Both the position numbers and the translations under genes were made by a program. Of a DNA stretch of 64,000 bases, positions 39,169-52,310 are shown piece by piece. This stretch comes from Zhengitettix transpicula. Its lineage: Eukaryota > Arthropoda > Insecta > Orthoptera > Tetrigidae. Positions within the stretch are counted from its first letter, which is position 1; each line of letters starts with the position of its first letter. The notes beneath the pieces are model-generated. The model saw only the letters and a list, made by a program, of their open reading frames with translations. It made no database searches and was not told the DNA's origin. The stretch covers positions 47,425,639 to 47,489,638 of the forward strand of contig CM073595.1 of assembly GCA_037074705.1 (NCBI GenBank), given 5' to 3'.

Positions 39169-40389
39169 GGGCCTAGGGAATTGCTCTTGAGAAGGTCAGA
39201 ACACCTCATTATTCTCCAAAGGGAGGAGATAATACAAGACAAAAAAATGTACGAAATCACTGACGGATGAAAGCTGGCATTAAAGAGGTCATTACATCAC
39301 TTAAACAATTCCATTACACAGACATTGGCAGCTTGAGTGCACATGAACATGTGTTCCATTTACTACACTACGGATAAAAGAAAGAGACGCTTCACGGTCA
39401 ATGACGAATTGGCGTCGCAACCAACTACCCTTAATAGGCCCCATCCCTCTATTTGTCCATACTTCATTTTCTCTAGCATACTGTTCGTGCCTGTATAATT
39501 ACCAAAATCAAAAAAGAAATCATACAAAGCTGAAATCCTCATAGCTTCTTTTATCAAATATTATTTTTGCTTGTAATAGTAAATAAGGGAAAGCAACTGA
39601 CAAGGGTGGTTGAACTTGAAGCGTCTGTTTCTTTGACCGAGTTGGACAACTCTAGCCCCGACAGTTCGATTAGGCTCGATTATCTTCACTTTATTTTCTT
39701 GTAAGTTCCCTCCACCTCCATCCCCAACCATGCTCACCCCTCGTGCCGCAAGAGGGGTTTAAACTTTACACACATAACATGGGTTGAAATACTGAAAATC
39801 TCATTAACCCTGAAAAATATTAATTCAACTCTAATATGAGTCGTGATTTCTTGTTTCAATAATTCCACCCCGTCTTCAAAAACGAGTTAATATTTTTAAA
39901 TAACGTACGGCTAATACGTCTGCTTGATTCTCTGTTCTCCTCCCAACACGACGTCACGATAGCAAATATTTCACCGGTCATCAGTTCATCGAAGCGGCAT
40001 CATGAAGGTTGCAATTTTTACTGATTTCTATTATTTTAACGTATAATAGACTACAGTAACTCGTTCTTCATAACGTCCTCAGTCCAACAAAGCGTAATGA
40101 GTCGTATAGTTACAATAAAGACGATCCTATGGAAAGTAGTGCCAGGCCGTTTTCATAAGTTTTCAAGGTAGCATTTTTCATCAAAACGACTAATTTTAGA
40201 AACAGCGATACTATTCCACAAAACGTGCATTTATTTCTCAAAATGCTCCAGTAAAGGACACCTTCACATATAAAAAAATATTTAAAAGTGTAATCCCAGA
40301 AACACTGTGCTAGAAAAGTGGAAATTTTTAAAATCTATAAGTTATCTTTCTTAATTACACAGCCTCATATTTTTTTTATCGGACACATA
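39169..40389. other. No gene seen
   Basis: Unassigned sequence upstream of the candidate promoter. Confidence 0.45.
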
Positions 40390-41140
40390 GCGAAATAACA
40401 AGGTAAATTTCATCAAACCATTTATTTCAATATTGAAAAACCTTTCGGCGTTTGCCATAATCAGTTTCATATTCCAAATATTTTTGTATAAAATTCCTAC
40501 AGTAAAAATATACAATTTAACTTATACAATACAAGGTATTAAGTTACTGTTTGTCTCATGAATGTTTTAATTACCACTCTCCGGAATTCCAGAAGAACTG
40601 TCAATCATGTTACATCGTCTGTGGTTTTTACCAAGTATACAAATAAATAAAATATGAAAATTAATCTGAATTGTTTTATAAATATAATTAATAGAAAATA
40701 GACAAAGTCAGAATTTTATTATAAAAATTTCTGACTTATGGCTAATTTAGATATTAATTATAAATTTAAAAATAATTTAAATTAGTCCGATCTTCCGTGT
40801 TTTAGTTAGTAATTAATGTTATCATACCTTGAATTCTTGTAATGAACATTTAATAATTTTAACTTCGTCTGCTTATCTATAAATCTGAATTTTAATCATT
40901 TATTTAGATACTCGTACACTAATTCATTTAGTTTTTGGATCTGGATTATTTCTAATCTCTCTACAGCTATTTTTGTCTTATAAATTTTGTTACTATATTA
41001 TTCATTTATCCTTTATTATGATAGCATGAGTAAATTTTATACAAAAATGTTTTGGAATATTAAAATAGAGATGGGAAACGCCGAAAGCTTTTCAACATTG
41101 AAATAAATTGTTTGGAAAAAAATTATCTAGTTATTTCTTA
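40390..41140. mobile_element. Foldback element of about 750 bp
   Basis: Left arm 40390-40496 and right arm 41032-41140 are inverted copies, roughly 75 percent alike. Landmarks: left CGAAATAACAAGG...ATTTCAATATTGAAAA...TTCGGCGTTTGCC...ATTTTTGTATAAAA; right TTTTATACAAAAAT...GGGAAACGCCGAAAG...TTCAACATTGAAAT...AGTTATTTC. The 535 bp between the arms is AT-rich and non-coding. This fits an old MITE or foldback transposon. Confidence 0.65.
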
Positions 41141-44100
41141 TATTCAAGAAATTACAAAAATTTCAGTCAATAAATTCACTAAAAAAAATGTTGATTTTAG
41201 AAAACTATAATTTGTTTTATGTTTTAGAGAACATTCGGATCGTAGTAGTATGGACCTGAGAATATTGTTCATCGTTCTTTTAACAATACGTTGTTATAAA
41301 TGCGTGTATGAATTACAGTGACATAATAAAAAAAAATTATATTTGCACCTTATGCAATTCGGAGTAAATCTTCACCTTAATCATACGTGGAATCGCATTT
41401 ATTATTATTTTGTGCATACACCCGTGTATAAACGCGTGGCATGACAAAGCCGTACTCAAGGTTTGTGTAATCCAACGTCATGTAACTCGTCCTCGTTGTT
41501 TCTGTCACACGTCCCAAACAGCTTCATTCAGATTGTGCAAGATTACACAATAGAGATAATTGCATGCATATCGATTCCTAATGTACGAATGAATATAGTG
41601 AAGAATTTAAGGTAGTCGTAAACATTGAACAGGAAGCAGTGAGGGAACTGCAGACTTCATAATCACGGTTCTCCCAATTGCAAAGTGGCCAGTATTATCT
41701 CGTAGACAAAATAAATGTTTATACTCTGATAACTCTATAAATTTTGCCGATTAAGGATTAGAGCTGCACCAGTGTAATATTTCGTGCGATTTATTTGCCG
41801 TCGTGCGATGTAAAACGTCAATAAAACCATCCCATGTGGAATTTTGCCAAAAGACAGATAAACGCGTCGAAATATTTTACTACATTATGAAATCAAAGTG
41901 ATAATTTGTAAGTAATAGACGGCAAGCGAACTACTTTCATCTCAACTGAACAAAATCGGTGAGATGCGAGCAATAAGAGCTTATGTCACTGCTTTGCCTA
42001 AAATCGTGATTTCGCTCGTGAGCATGACACGACAGTTTCTGTTTTAGCTTCGTCACGCAAGTAATTAACATAATCCGCCATTTCATAATCGGAAAGTGAT
42101 GATAGGAGACCTCTGCACTGAAACCAATTTGATTGCTTTTTACGAGCGTCATTATTATTTTTATTATCAAACATTTTTCCTTTTTATATTTAATTCATTG
42201 CATCTCGTAGACTAATTCTCAAATGGTAGTGGGATCCATTGAAATTTCGTACTAGTTTGCGAGCCTCGTAGACTATTAAACTATTTTGTACATATCCAAT
42301 TCCTAACATCATTAGCTTTAGTAGGAGCAGAAATTGATTCCTAATCGGTTATTATACAATCAAAATGTTGGTTGGAGATGTTTGAAATGAGACTCTAATA
42401 ATTACTTTTAGGCCGTAATATTTGCATGCTTTTTCAAACAAAAAATAATAATTATCATTTTATGTAAACATATTTTGTTTCCTTTCTCCAAACAAGAATA
42501 TTAATTCATTATAATAAATAATAATATAATTAAAATCGTCTGGGGTGAAGTAAGTAATAAAGGGCAATTAGTTTTCTTGTGTTTTATAATCAAACACTTC
42601 CTAACGGAACACTATTATTTACTTTAAATAATTTAATTAATGAAGAATTTACAAATTTTTTATATATCGCCAGTGTTGAACTACATTTCATTCATTTGCA
42701 TAATTGTGATTTGTTCTATTTATAATTGAGGCCTTTTGAGGTGTTACATAAACGTTTCCTTTAAAGTTATACTTTATTATTAGAGAGAAAAATAATTTTG
42801 CTTCAACATATTTTGCTTTAAATAAAATATTTGCCCGGTGATAAGTGAACCTGCGAACGTGTGCCAGCCTCCCCTTTCCATATCAACCTGTTGGTCCTGT
42901 CAGAAATTCATAAATTATTACTCTCGAGTCGCTCATATAGGCTACAGTGTTTTAGAAGTTTATTTTAGCATTTTCCCGGCATTTATGTTACATAGATGTG
43001 AGGATAGACTCGCCTAGTCTAAAAGTAATAAACATCAATGGTATTCACACTGAATTGAAAATCATGGTCCCTTTTAGGGTCACAAATAATGTAGTTAAAT
43101 AATACATTTAATCGAACAGAGCATCGCTGAATATTACTTAACGTAAAATAAAAATATGTTTAAAATTTGAAAATGGGAAGGTCCGAATTGAGACGCTGGG
43201 CGAAAAGTAGTCCTATGTTTTCTGCAAACCTTGAAATGGAATGAGCTGTTTCGTATCTTAACGAATTGTAGTGGAATAGACGAACGAGATTAAATTAATG
43301 ATGCTTCAGGGAAGGGAAATAATTTTTTTGACGACGAGTGTGCATAATATTAAACAAAAATAGAACCGCCATATGTAGTATTCTTCACTATTAATAATGA
43401 GGGTTTGGCTGGAGGAAACCCAAATGCGGCCATTTTTCAACAGAATTATCGGGCTATGTTAGTATATTGTTATTCCGAATATCCATATAAAAATAATAAC
43501 TAAATTATTTGGTATGAAATAGCAAAAATTAGAGGTGTTTTCCATTGTCTAGATCGGTTTTAAGTAAATGAAGTTAAGAATAGTGGAACAGATAAGTTGG
43601 ACGAGACAGGCCAAAGAAGAAGATATAGCAATAAGGATTACGAAACTAGAGAAATAGAAAAGTTGAAAGAGTTAAAAGAGAATATTTTGTAGTTGAAAAA
43701 AACACATTTCGTTCTTACCTGGTTGTAAAATTGTTGACTGATGATGATTTTCTGATACGTTCCAAAACTTTGTAGTCTTCAACAACTCGAGTTTCTGATG
43801 CGTCATTGTTGACAAAGTGATTGTATTTTGCTTGGTCAGCGACTCTTACAAAACATTTTTATCACATGTCTATAGAAAGAACAGCAAAAACTCAAATGTT
43901 GCATTACTTGCAGATTCTGCACGGCATTTGATTAAATTATTATCAGATACGATAGATTTACAAAACGAGTAGAACTAATACACTGCTGTAAAAAAACGTG
44001 GTTAGATAAAGATTACCAAAAGCAACGAATACTATTGAGTACGCTGCATGCCCTTCACAAACATAGGCAACAAATTCCATTGTTTAGGTTGCATGTCCTT

Positions 44101-44573
44101 AACTAACATAAGGTTTAGCATGAGAGAAATAAATCAAAGTGTAGGCCTATACAATTAGGTACGGCGGATTATAATTCAAAAATCGGAAACAAAATGTAGA
44201 AAAACAGCCCTAGTTAAATTTTCTTTCACTATTAACAACAGGTTACCATCAACAGTGTTTGTCGGCAGCCTTCTATTTCGACAGGTTGCAGAATCAAAGT
44301 TAAGAAAATGATGATATTGAAGGCATATATTCTCCGTTTAATATAGTTTGTGAACCAGTCTCATGAAGAAACTTCTCCAGCTTAACATTAATTTAGTGTT
44401 TTGCTGTGAAATAAATTTTATAACGTATTTATAATGGAGAGCAACTAGGCATGAGTCCAAAATTAGTTGATGGGTTGCAAGCAAAATTGGATGCAAACAA
44501 AATATATTTGGCTTAAATGAAGTTGTTAGATGATGTTGAATATAATGCAACAATGTCTATCTTCAAGAGCAGG
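41141..44573. other. No gene seen; likely intron of the plus-strand gene ending at 52636
   Basis: AT-rich. No exon was recognised. If the terminal exon at 52287 belongs to a long gene, this is probably intronic. Confidence 0.4.
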
Positions 44574-44848
44574 GGCTACTCATTATAAAAATTGTAGATT
44601 CTAAAATTATTTAAACATTGGTTTTAATAATGTGTAATATTAAATAAACATACAAAAATAAATATTGATAAAATCCTAAACATACTCATTATATTATGAT
44701 TTATAGCATCAAGTAAAAATGTTAACTGCCTATACACAGACTGCCAATGTTACAGAGTATACTAATAATCCTAACTATTTTCAAAGATTGATTGTCCATT
44801 AGAAATGAGCATGTATTGGAGCAATGTATAAATTTTTAATTAGGAAGA

Positions 44849-45186
44849 TATCCAATTCAGACAAAAAGGGTAATATAAATACCACATGACGTTTCTGGGA
44901 TCCTTGTCCCTTTTGTCAGGTGCTAAGAAGAGCCTAGAGAAACAAAACTGCTCTTGTCAGTTGAAAACTATCAAAATCCTAAAAAAAAAAATTGTCAAAT
45001 TGCCTGATAGGAAATGAAATATTAGGAGTAGGCTTCCAGTTACAAAACGTGTAGAATAGGTGTATACCGTCAAATAGAAAAGAATGAATATATCTCTAGG
45101 CTATTCTTAGCACCTGATGAAAGGCACAAGGACCCCAGAAACATTGTGTGGTATTTATATTACCCTTTTTGTCTGAATTGGCTATC
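44849..45186. repeat. Foldback element, copy in block A
   Basis: Arms of about 92 bp (44849-44940 and 45092-45186) are inverted copies: left GACAAAAAGGGTAATATAAA...CTTTTGTCAGGTGCTAAGAA; right TTCTTAGCACCTGATGAAAG...TTTATATTACCCTTTTTGTC. The loop is about 150 bp. Copies in blocks B (about 47993-48339) and C (about 51140-51486) keep the same layout. It resembles a MITE with long inverted repeats. Confidence 0.8.
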
Positions 45187-45280
45187 ATTCTTATTCATTA
45201 CATTCAATCAGATGTAAATTTTTTATTTTAAAGTATAAATATTCTTTAGAAATATCCTAACATTTGGGCAAATATATACA

Positions 45281-47410
45281 ATAATAGGAGAATCCATTAA
45301 GGAATTGAAACTAATTTGGCGACAAAGTCACATTCAAACTTGGATAGTGAGGAAGGATAGAAATAAATAGGAGGATTGCGCTTTATGTGAATTCATATGC
45401 TCAGGCGAAGAATTACACACATAGAAAAGCATATTTTCAAAGTAGAGAGAAGGATGAAAGAAGAAGACTGAAAATATTTGACCCAGGCGGGACTTGAACC
45501 CACGTATTCTGCTCAGTACACAGACGCCTTAACCATCTCAGCCACCGACCAGGCAAATATAGACAATCTTATTGTGGACAATTAGTAGCTTTAGTGGAGG
45601 AATGGATAGAGTAGAGGAAATGAAGTATTAGGAGCTTCCATTAAGGAATAATACAATATTAGGAGAATCCATTAAGGAATTGGAACTAATTGGTGACAAA
45701 GTCACATTCAAACTTGGAAAGTGAGGAATGATAGAAATAAATAGGAGAAATAGGAGGATTGAGCTTTATGTGAATTGATATGCTCAGGCAAAGAATTACA
45801 CACATAGAAAAACATATGTTCAAAGCAGAGAGAAGGATGGAAGACTGAAAATTTTTGACCAAGGCGGGACTTGAACCCACTTATTCTGCTCATTTCACAG
45901 ACGCCTAAACCATCTCAGCCACCAACCAGGCAAATATAGACAATCTTATTGTGGACAATAAGTAGCTTTAGTGGAGGAATGGATAGAGTATTAGGAGCTT
46001 CCATTAAGGAATAAATACAATATTAGGAGAATCCATTAAGGAATTGGAACTAATTTGGTGACAAAGTCACATTCAAACTTGGATAGTGAGGAAGGATAGA
46101 AATAAAAAGGAGAAAGAGGAGGATTGAGCTTTATGTGAATTCATATGCTCAGGCGAAGAATTACACGCATAGAAAAGCGTAAGTTCAAAGCAGAGAGAAG
46201 GATGAAAGAAGAAGACTGATAATATTTGACCCAGGCGGGACTTGAACCCACATATTCTGTTCAGTCTCCGACCAGGCAAATATAGACAATCTTATTGTGG
46301 ACAATTAGTAGCTTTAGTGGAGGAATGGATAGAGTAGAGGGAATGAAGTATTAGGAGCTTCCAATAAGGAATAAATTCAATATTATAGAATCCATTAAGG
46401 AATTGGAACTAATTGGTGACAAAGTCACATTCAAACTTGGAATGTGAGGAATGATAGAAATAAATAGGAGAAATAGGAGGATTGCGCTTTATGTGAATTG
46501 ATATGCTCAGGCAAAGAATTACACACATAGAAAAGCATATGTTCAAAGCAGAGAGAAGGATGGAAGACTGAAAATATTTGACCAAGGCGGGACTTGAACC
46601 CACGTATTCTGCTCATTTCACAGACGCCTAAACCATCTCAGCCACCAACCAGGCAAATATAGACAATCTTATTGTGGACAATAAGTAGCTTTAGTGGAGG
46701 AATGGATAGAGTAGAGGGAATTAAGTATTAGGAGCTTCCATTAAGGAATAAATACAATATTAGGAGAATCCATTAAGGAATTGGAACTAATTTGGTGACA
46801 AAGTCACATTCAAACTTGGATAGTGAGGAAGGATAGAAATAAATAGGAGGAAGAGGAGGATTGAACTTTATGTGAACTCATATGCTCAGGCGAAGAATTA
46901 CACACATAGAAAAGCGTATGTTCAATGCAGAGAGAAGGATGAAAGAAGAAGACTGATAATATTTGACCCAGGCGGGACTTGAACCCACATATTCTGCTCA
47001 GCCTCCGACCAGGCAAATATAGACAATGTTATTGTGGACAATTATAGTTTTAGTGAAGGAATGGATAGAGTAGTGAGAATGAAGTATTAGGAGCTTCCAA
47101 TAAGGAATAAATACAATATTAGGAGAATTCATTAAGGAATTGGAACTAATTTGGTGACAAAGTCACATTCAAAATTGGATAGTGGGGAAGGATAGAAATA
47201 AATAGGAGAAAGAGGAGGATGCGCTTTATGTGAATTCATTTGCTCAGGCGAAGAATTACACACATAGTAAAGCATATGTTCAAAGTAGAGAGAAGGATGG
47301 AAGAAGAAGACTGAAAATATTTGACCCAGGAGAGACTTGAACCCACGAATTCTGCTCAGTACACAGATGCCACTGGATCAAGTTCCTGACCAGGCAAATA
47401 TAGAATGTCT
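45281..47410 (-). repeat. Head-to-tail array of tRNA-derived units of about 370 bp (block A)
   Basis: Six units start near 45281, 45651, 46018, 46379, 46752 and 47113. On the minus strand each carries a tRNA-like head. The full version (45554-45480) has A box TGGCTGAGATGGTTAAGG and B box GGTTCAAGTCC, as in tRNA-Leu/Ser with a long variable region. Heads at 45857-45930 and 46580-46655 are also nearly full; those near 46230-46275 and 46965-47015 have lost the A-box half; that near 47331-47393 is degenerate. The same order recurs 3153 bp to the right. Small frames through the units differ from unit to unit only as the repeat does, and are not genes. Confidence 0.85.
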
Positions 47411-47418
47411 TATTGTGG

Positions 47419-47473
<55 letters not shown>

Positions 47474-47694
47474 CAAAGAGCAAATTTACTATAAAATTTA
47501 TGGCAATCAGCAATGACTTTAGCATGGAATCAATTTTGCAGCTTTTTTAAAAGTTTAATAATGCTTATATCATTACTTGACAGTTAATATACAGATAAAC
47601 AATGTTATTGTTGAAGGTAATCAATATCATTAAATGTTTAGTTCTTAATTTTAGTTAAAGCTTTTCCCAAATCAACTCTTCTTTACTGTTTCAG

Positions 47695-47732
47695 ATTTGG
47701 CCCAATCAAAAGTTCAATGCCGCAATGGCTAA
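47695..47732 (+). pseudogene. Decoy terminal exon 1
   Basis: The sequence before and after the real acceptor at 52286 is repeated here: the same CTTTACTGTTTCAG (AG at 47693-47694) and the same first 29 nt of exon. Then the homology stops and the frame runs N, G and TAA (47730-47732). If the spliceosome used it, the protein would end 11 full codons after the junction and lose about 105 residues. Confidence 0.85.
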
Positions 47733-50571
47733 TTATAATAAAAATTGTAGGGGGTGCTTCTAAAATTATTTAATTATTCGTTTTACTAATGTGTAATATT
47801 AAATATACATACAAAAATAAATATTGATAAAATCCTAAACATACTCATCATATCATCAAGTAAAAATGTTAACTGCCTATACACAGACTGCCAATGTTAC
47901 AGAGTATACTAATAATCCCAACTATTTTCAAAGAGTGATTTTTCATTAGAAATGAGCGTGTATTGGATCAATGTATAAATTTTGAATTGGGAAGATAGCC
48001 AATTCAGACAAAAAGGGTAATATAAATACCACACGACGTTTCTGGGATCCTTGTCCCTTTCGTCAGGTGCTAAGAAGAGCCTAGAGAAACAAAACTGCAC
48101 CTGTTGGTTGACAACTCTCTAAAGCCTAAAAAAAAAGAATAAATTTGTCAAATTGCCTGAAAGGAAAGGAAATATTAGGAGTCTGCTTCCAGTTACAAAA
48201 CGTGTAGAATAGGTGTATACCGTCAAATAGAAAAGAATGAATATATCTCTAGGCTATTCTTAGCACCTGATGAAAGGCACAAGGACCCCAGAAACATTGT
48301 GTGGTATTTATATTACCCTTTTTGTCTGAATTGGCTATCATTCTTATTCATTACATTCAATCAGATGTAAATTTTTTATTTTAAAGTATAAATATTCTTT
48401 AGAAATATCCTAACATTTGGGCAAATATATACAATAATAGGAGAATCCATTAAGGAATTGAAACTAATTTGGCGACAAAGTCACATTCAAACTTGGATAG
48501 TGAGGAAGGATAGAAATAAATAGGAGGATTGCGCTTTATGTGAATTCATATGCTCAGGCGAAGAATTACACACATAGAAAAGCATATTTTCAAAGTAGAG
48601 AGAAGGATGAAAGAAGAAGACTGAAAATATTTGACCCAGGCGGGACTTGAACCCACGTATTCTGCTCAGTACACAGACGCCTTAACCATCTCAGCCACCG
48701 ACCAGGCAAATATAGACAATCTTATTGTGGACAATTAGTAGCTTTAGTGGAGGAATGGATAGAGTAGAGGAAATGAAGTATTAGGAGCTTCCATTAAGGA
48801 ATAATACAATATTAGGAGAATCCATTAAGGAATTGGAACTAATTGGTGACAAAGTCACATTCAAACTTGGAAAGTGAGGAATGATAGAAATAAATAGGAG
48901 AAATAGGAGGATTGAGCTTTATGTGAATTGATATGCTCAGGCAAAGAATTACACACATAGAAAAACATATGTTCAAAGCAGAGAGAAGGATGGAAGACTG
49001 AAAATTTTTGACCAAGGCGGGACTTGAACCCACTTATTCTGCTCATTTCACAGACGCCTAAACCATCTCAGCCACCAACCAGGCAAATATAGACAATCTT
49101 ATTGTGGACAATAAGTAGCTTTAGTGGAGGAATGGATAGAGTATTAGGAGCTTCCATTAAGGAATAAATACAATATTAGGAGAATCCATTAAGGAATTGG
49201 AACTAATTTGGTGACAAAGTCACATTCAAACTTGGATAGTGAGGAAGGATAGAAATAAAAAGGAGAAAGAGGAGGATTGAGCTTTATGTGAATTCATATG
49301 CTCAGGCGAAGAATTACACGCATAGAAAAGCGTAAGTTCAAAGGAGAGAGAAGGATGAAAGAAGAAGACTGATAATATTTGACCCAGGCGGGACTTGAAC
49401 CCACATATTCTGTTCAGTCTCCGACCAGGCAAATATAGACAATCTTATTGTGGACAATTAGTAGCTTTAGTGGAGGAATGGATAGAGTAGAGGGAATGAA
49501 GTATTAGGAGCTTCCAATAAGGAATAAATTCAATATTATAGAATCCATTAAGGAATTGGAACTAATTGGTGACAAAGTCACATTCAAACTTGGAATGTGA
49601 GGAATGATAGAAATAAATAGGAGAAATAGGAGGATTGCGCTTTATGTGAATTGATATGCTCAGGCAAAGAATTACACACATAGAAAAGCATATGTTCAAA
49701 GCAGAGAGAAGGATGGAAGACTGAAAATATTTGACCAAGGCGGGACTTGAACCCACGTATTCTGCTCATTTCACAGACGCCTAAACCATCTCAGCCACCA
49801 ACCAGGCAAATATAGACAATCTTATTGTGGACAATAAGTAGCTTTAGTGGAGGAATGGATAGAGTAGAGGGAATTAAGTATTAGGAGCTTCCATTAAGGA
49901 ATAAATACAATATTAGGAGAATCCATTAAGGAATTGGAACTAATTTGGTGACAAAGTCACATTCAAACTTGGATAGTGAGGAAGGATAGAAATAAATAGG
50001 AGGAAGAGGAGGATTGAACTTTATGTGAACTCATATGCTCAGGCGGAGAATTACACACATAGAAAAGCGTATGTTCAATGCAGAGAGAAGGATGAAAGAA
50101 GAAGACTGATAATATTTGACCCAGGCGGGACTTGAACCCACATATTCTGCTCAGCCTCCGACCAGGCAAATATAGACAATGTTATTGTGGACAATTATAG
50201 TTTTAGTGAAGGAATGGATAGAGTAGTGAGAATGAAGTATTAGGAGCTTCCAATAAGGAATAAATACAATATTAGGAGAATTCATTAAGGAATTGGAACT
50301 AATTTGGTGACAAAGTCACATTCAAAATTGGATAGTGGGGAAGGATAGAAATAAATAGGAGAAAGAGGAGGATGCGCTTTATGTGAATTCATTTGCTCAG
50401 GCGAAGAATTACACACATAGTAAAGCATATGTTCAAAGTAGAGAGAAGGATGGAAGAAGAAGACTGAAAATATTTGACCCAGGAGAGACTTGAACCCACG
50501 AATTCTGCTCAGTACACAGATGCCACTGGATCAAGTTCCTGACCAGGCAAATATAGAATGTCTTATTGTGG

Positions 50572-50620
<49 letters not shown>

Positions 50621-50870
50621 CAAAGAGCAAATTTACTATAAAATTTATGGCAATCAGCAATGACTTTAGCATGGAATCAATTTTGCAGCTTTTTTAAAAG
50701 TTTAATAATGCTTATATCATTACTTGACAGTTAATATACAGATAAACAATGTTATTGTTGAAGGTAATCAATATCATTAAATGTTTAGTTCTTAATTTTA
50801 GTTAAAGCTTTTCCCAAATCAACTCTTCTTTACTGTTTCAGATTTGGCCCAATCAAAAGTTCAATGCCGC
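47724..50870 (+). repeat. Tandem block B, hybrid of blocks C (left) and A (right)
   Basis: Its left 461 bp (47724-48184) match block C (50871-51331) nearly base for base and not block A. From 48221 on it matches block A (45068 on) nearly base for base, the main change being a (TA)n run 6 bp shorter. The switch lies in a 36-bp tract common to all three (48185-48220). It contains the second tRNA-like array (48434-50563) and foldback copy (47993-48339). Confidence 0.92.
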
Positions 50871-50879
50871 AATGGCTAA
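50842..50879 (+). pseudogene. Decoy terminal exon 2
   Basis: Exact counterpart of the decoy at 47695 in the next block (AG at 50840-50841, 29 nt of exon, then N, G, TAA at 50877-50879). Confidence 0.85.
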
Positions 50880-52310
50880 TTATAATAAAAATTGTAGGGG
50901 GTGCTTCTAAAATTATTTAATTATTCGTTTTACTAATGTGTAATATTAAATATACATACAAAAATAAATATTGATAAAATCCTAAACATACTCATCATAT
51001 CATCAAGTAAAAATGTTAACTGCCTATACACAGACTGCCAATGTTACAGAGTATACTAATAATCCCAACTATTTTCAAAGAGTGATTTTTCATTAGAAAT
51101 GAGCGTGTATTGGATCAATGTATAAATTTTGAATTGGGAAGATAGCCAATTCAGACAAAAAGGGTAATATAAATACCACACGACGTTTCTGGGATCCTTG
51201 TCCCTTTCGTCAGGTGCTAAGAAGAGCCTAGAGAAACAAAACTGCACCTGTTGGTTGACAACTCTCTAAAGCCTAAAAAAAAAGAATAAATTTGTCAAAT
51301 TGCCTGAAAGGAAAGGAAATATTAGGAGTCTGCTTCCAGTTACAAAACGTGTAGAATAGGTGTATACAGTCGAATAGAAAAGAATGAATATATCTCTAGG
51401 CTCTTCTTAGCACCTGATGAAAGGCACAAGGATCCCAGAAACATTGTGTGGTATTTATATTACCCTTTTTGTCTGAATTGGCTATCATTCTTATTCATTA
51501 CTTTCAATCAGACGTAAATTTTTTATTTTAATGTATAAATATTCTTTAGAAATATCCTAACATTTGGGCAAATATATACAATATTAGGAGAATCCATTAA
51601 GGAATTGAAACTAATTTGGTGACCATGTCACATTCAAACTTTGATAGTGAGGAAGGATAGAAATAAATAGGAAGATTGCGCTTTATGTGAATTCAAATGC
51701 TCAGGTGAAGAATTACACACATAGAAAAGCATATGTTCAAAGGAGAGAGAAGGATGGAAGAAGAAGGAAAGATTGAAAATATTTGACCCAGGCGGGACTT
51801 GAACCCACGTATTCTGCTCAGTACACAGACGCCTTAACCATCTCAGCCACCGGTTCAAGTTCCTTACCAGGCAAATATAGACAATCTTATTGTGGACAAT
51901 TAGTAGTTTTAGTGGAGGAATGGATAGAGTAGAGGGAATGAAGTATTAGGAGCTTCCATTAAGGAATAAATACAATATTAGAAGAATCCATTAAGGAATT
52001 GGAACTAATTTGGTGACAAAGTCACATTCAAATTTGGATGTTGAGGAAGGATAGAAATAAATAGGAGAAAAGCGCAATCCTCCTATTTCTCCCATATATA
52101 TATATCACTTTAGCATGGAATCAATTTTGTAGCTTTTATCAAAGTTTAATTATGCCTAATATCAATACTTGACAGTTAATATATAGATAAACAATGTTAT
52201 TGTGTAAGGTAATTAATATCATTAAATGTTTAGTTCTTAATTTTAGTTAAAGCTTTTCCCAAATCAACTCTTCTTTACTGTTTCAGATTTGGCCCAATCA
52301 AAAGTTCAAT
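50871..52310 (+). repeat. Tandem block C, shortened; joins the real terminal exon
   Basis: Keeps the left part with the foldback element (51140-51486), about two of the tRNA-like units (one nearly full head at 51785-51872), and the intron 3' end with the functional acceptor. The middle of the array is missing. At about 52066-52090 a stretch is turned around (AAAGCGCAATCCTCCTATTT on the plus strand, the reverse of the array sequence), marking a small foldback at the deletion point, followed by a short TA run. Confidence 0.85.

Larger units (their letters stand above)
44574..47723 (+). repeat. Tandem block A (about 3.15 kb)
   Basis: First of three direct copies. Order inside: a left part with a foldback element (44849-45186), an array of tRNA-like units of about 370 bp (45281-47410), a (TA)n run (about 47422-47470), then the 3' end of the host intron with acceptor and 29 nt of exon. 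Its left 458 bp (to 45031) differ from block B at many bases, while 45032-47723 is almost identical to B. Confidence 0.9.

Noticed and set aside
38968..39270. 100-codon plus-strand frame
   Set aside because: Antisense to the GC-rich candidate first exon; no domain, and it extends over the TATA region.
45480..45554. Functional tRNA gene on the minus strand
   Set aside because: A and B boxes are good but the acceptor stem does not pair, and the sequence recurs as part of a longer repeat.
45686..50169. Repeated 61-68 codon frames that look like a small protein family
   Set aside because: They are the same repeat units read through, ending in the tRNA-like head, and they recur with the block period.
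47909..51247. Conserved 63-codon frame (47909-48100 and 51056-51247)
   Set aside because: Conserved only because it sits in the duplicated foldback arm; no independent sign of coding.
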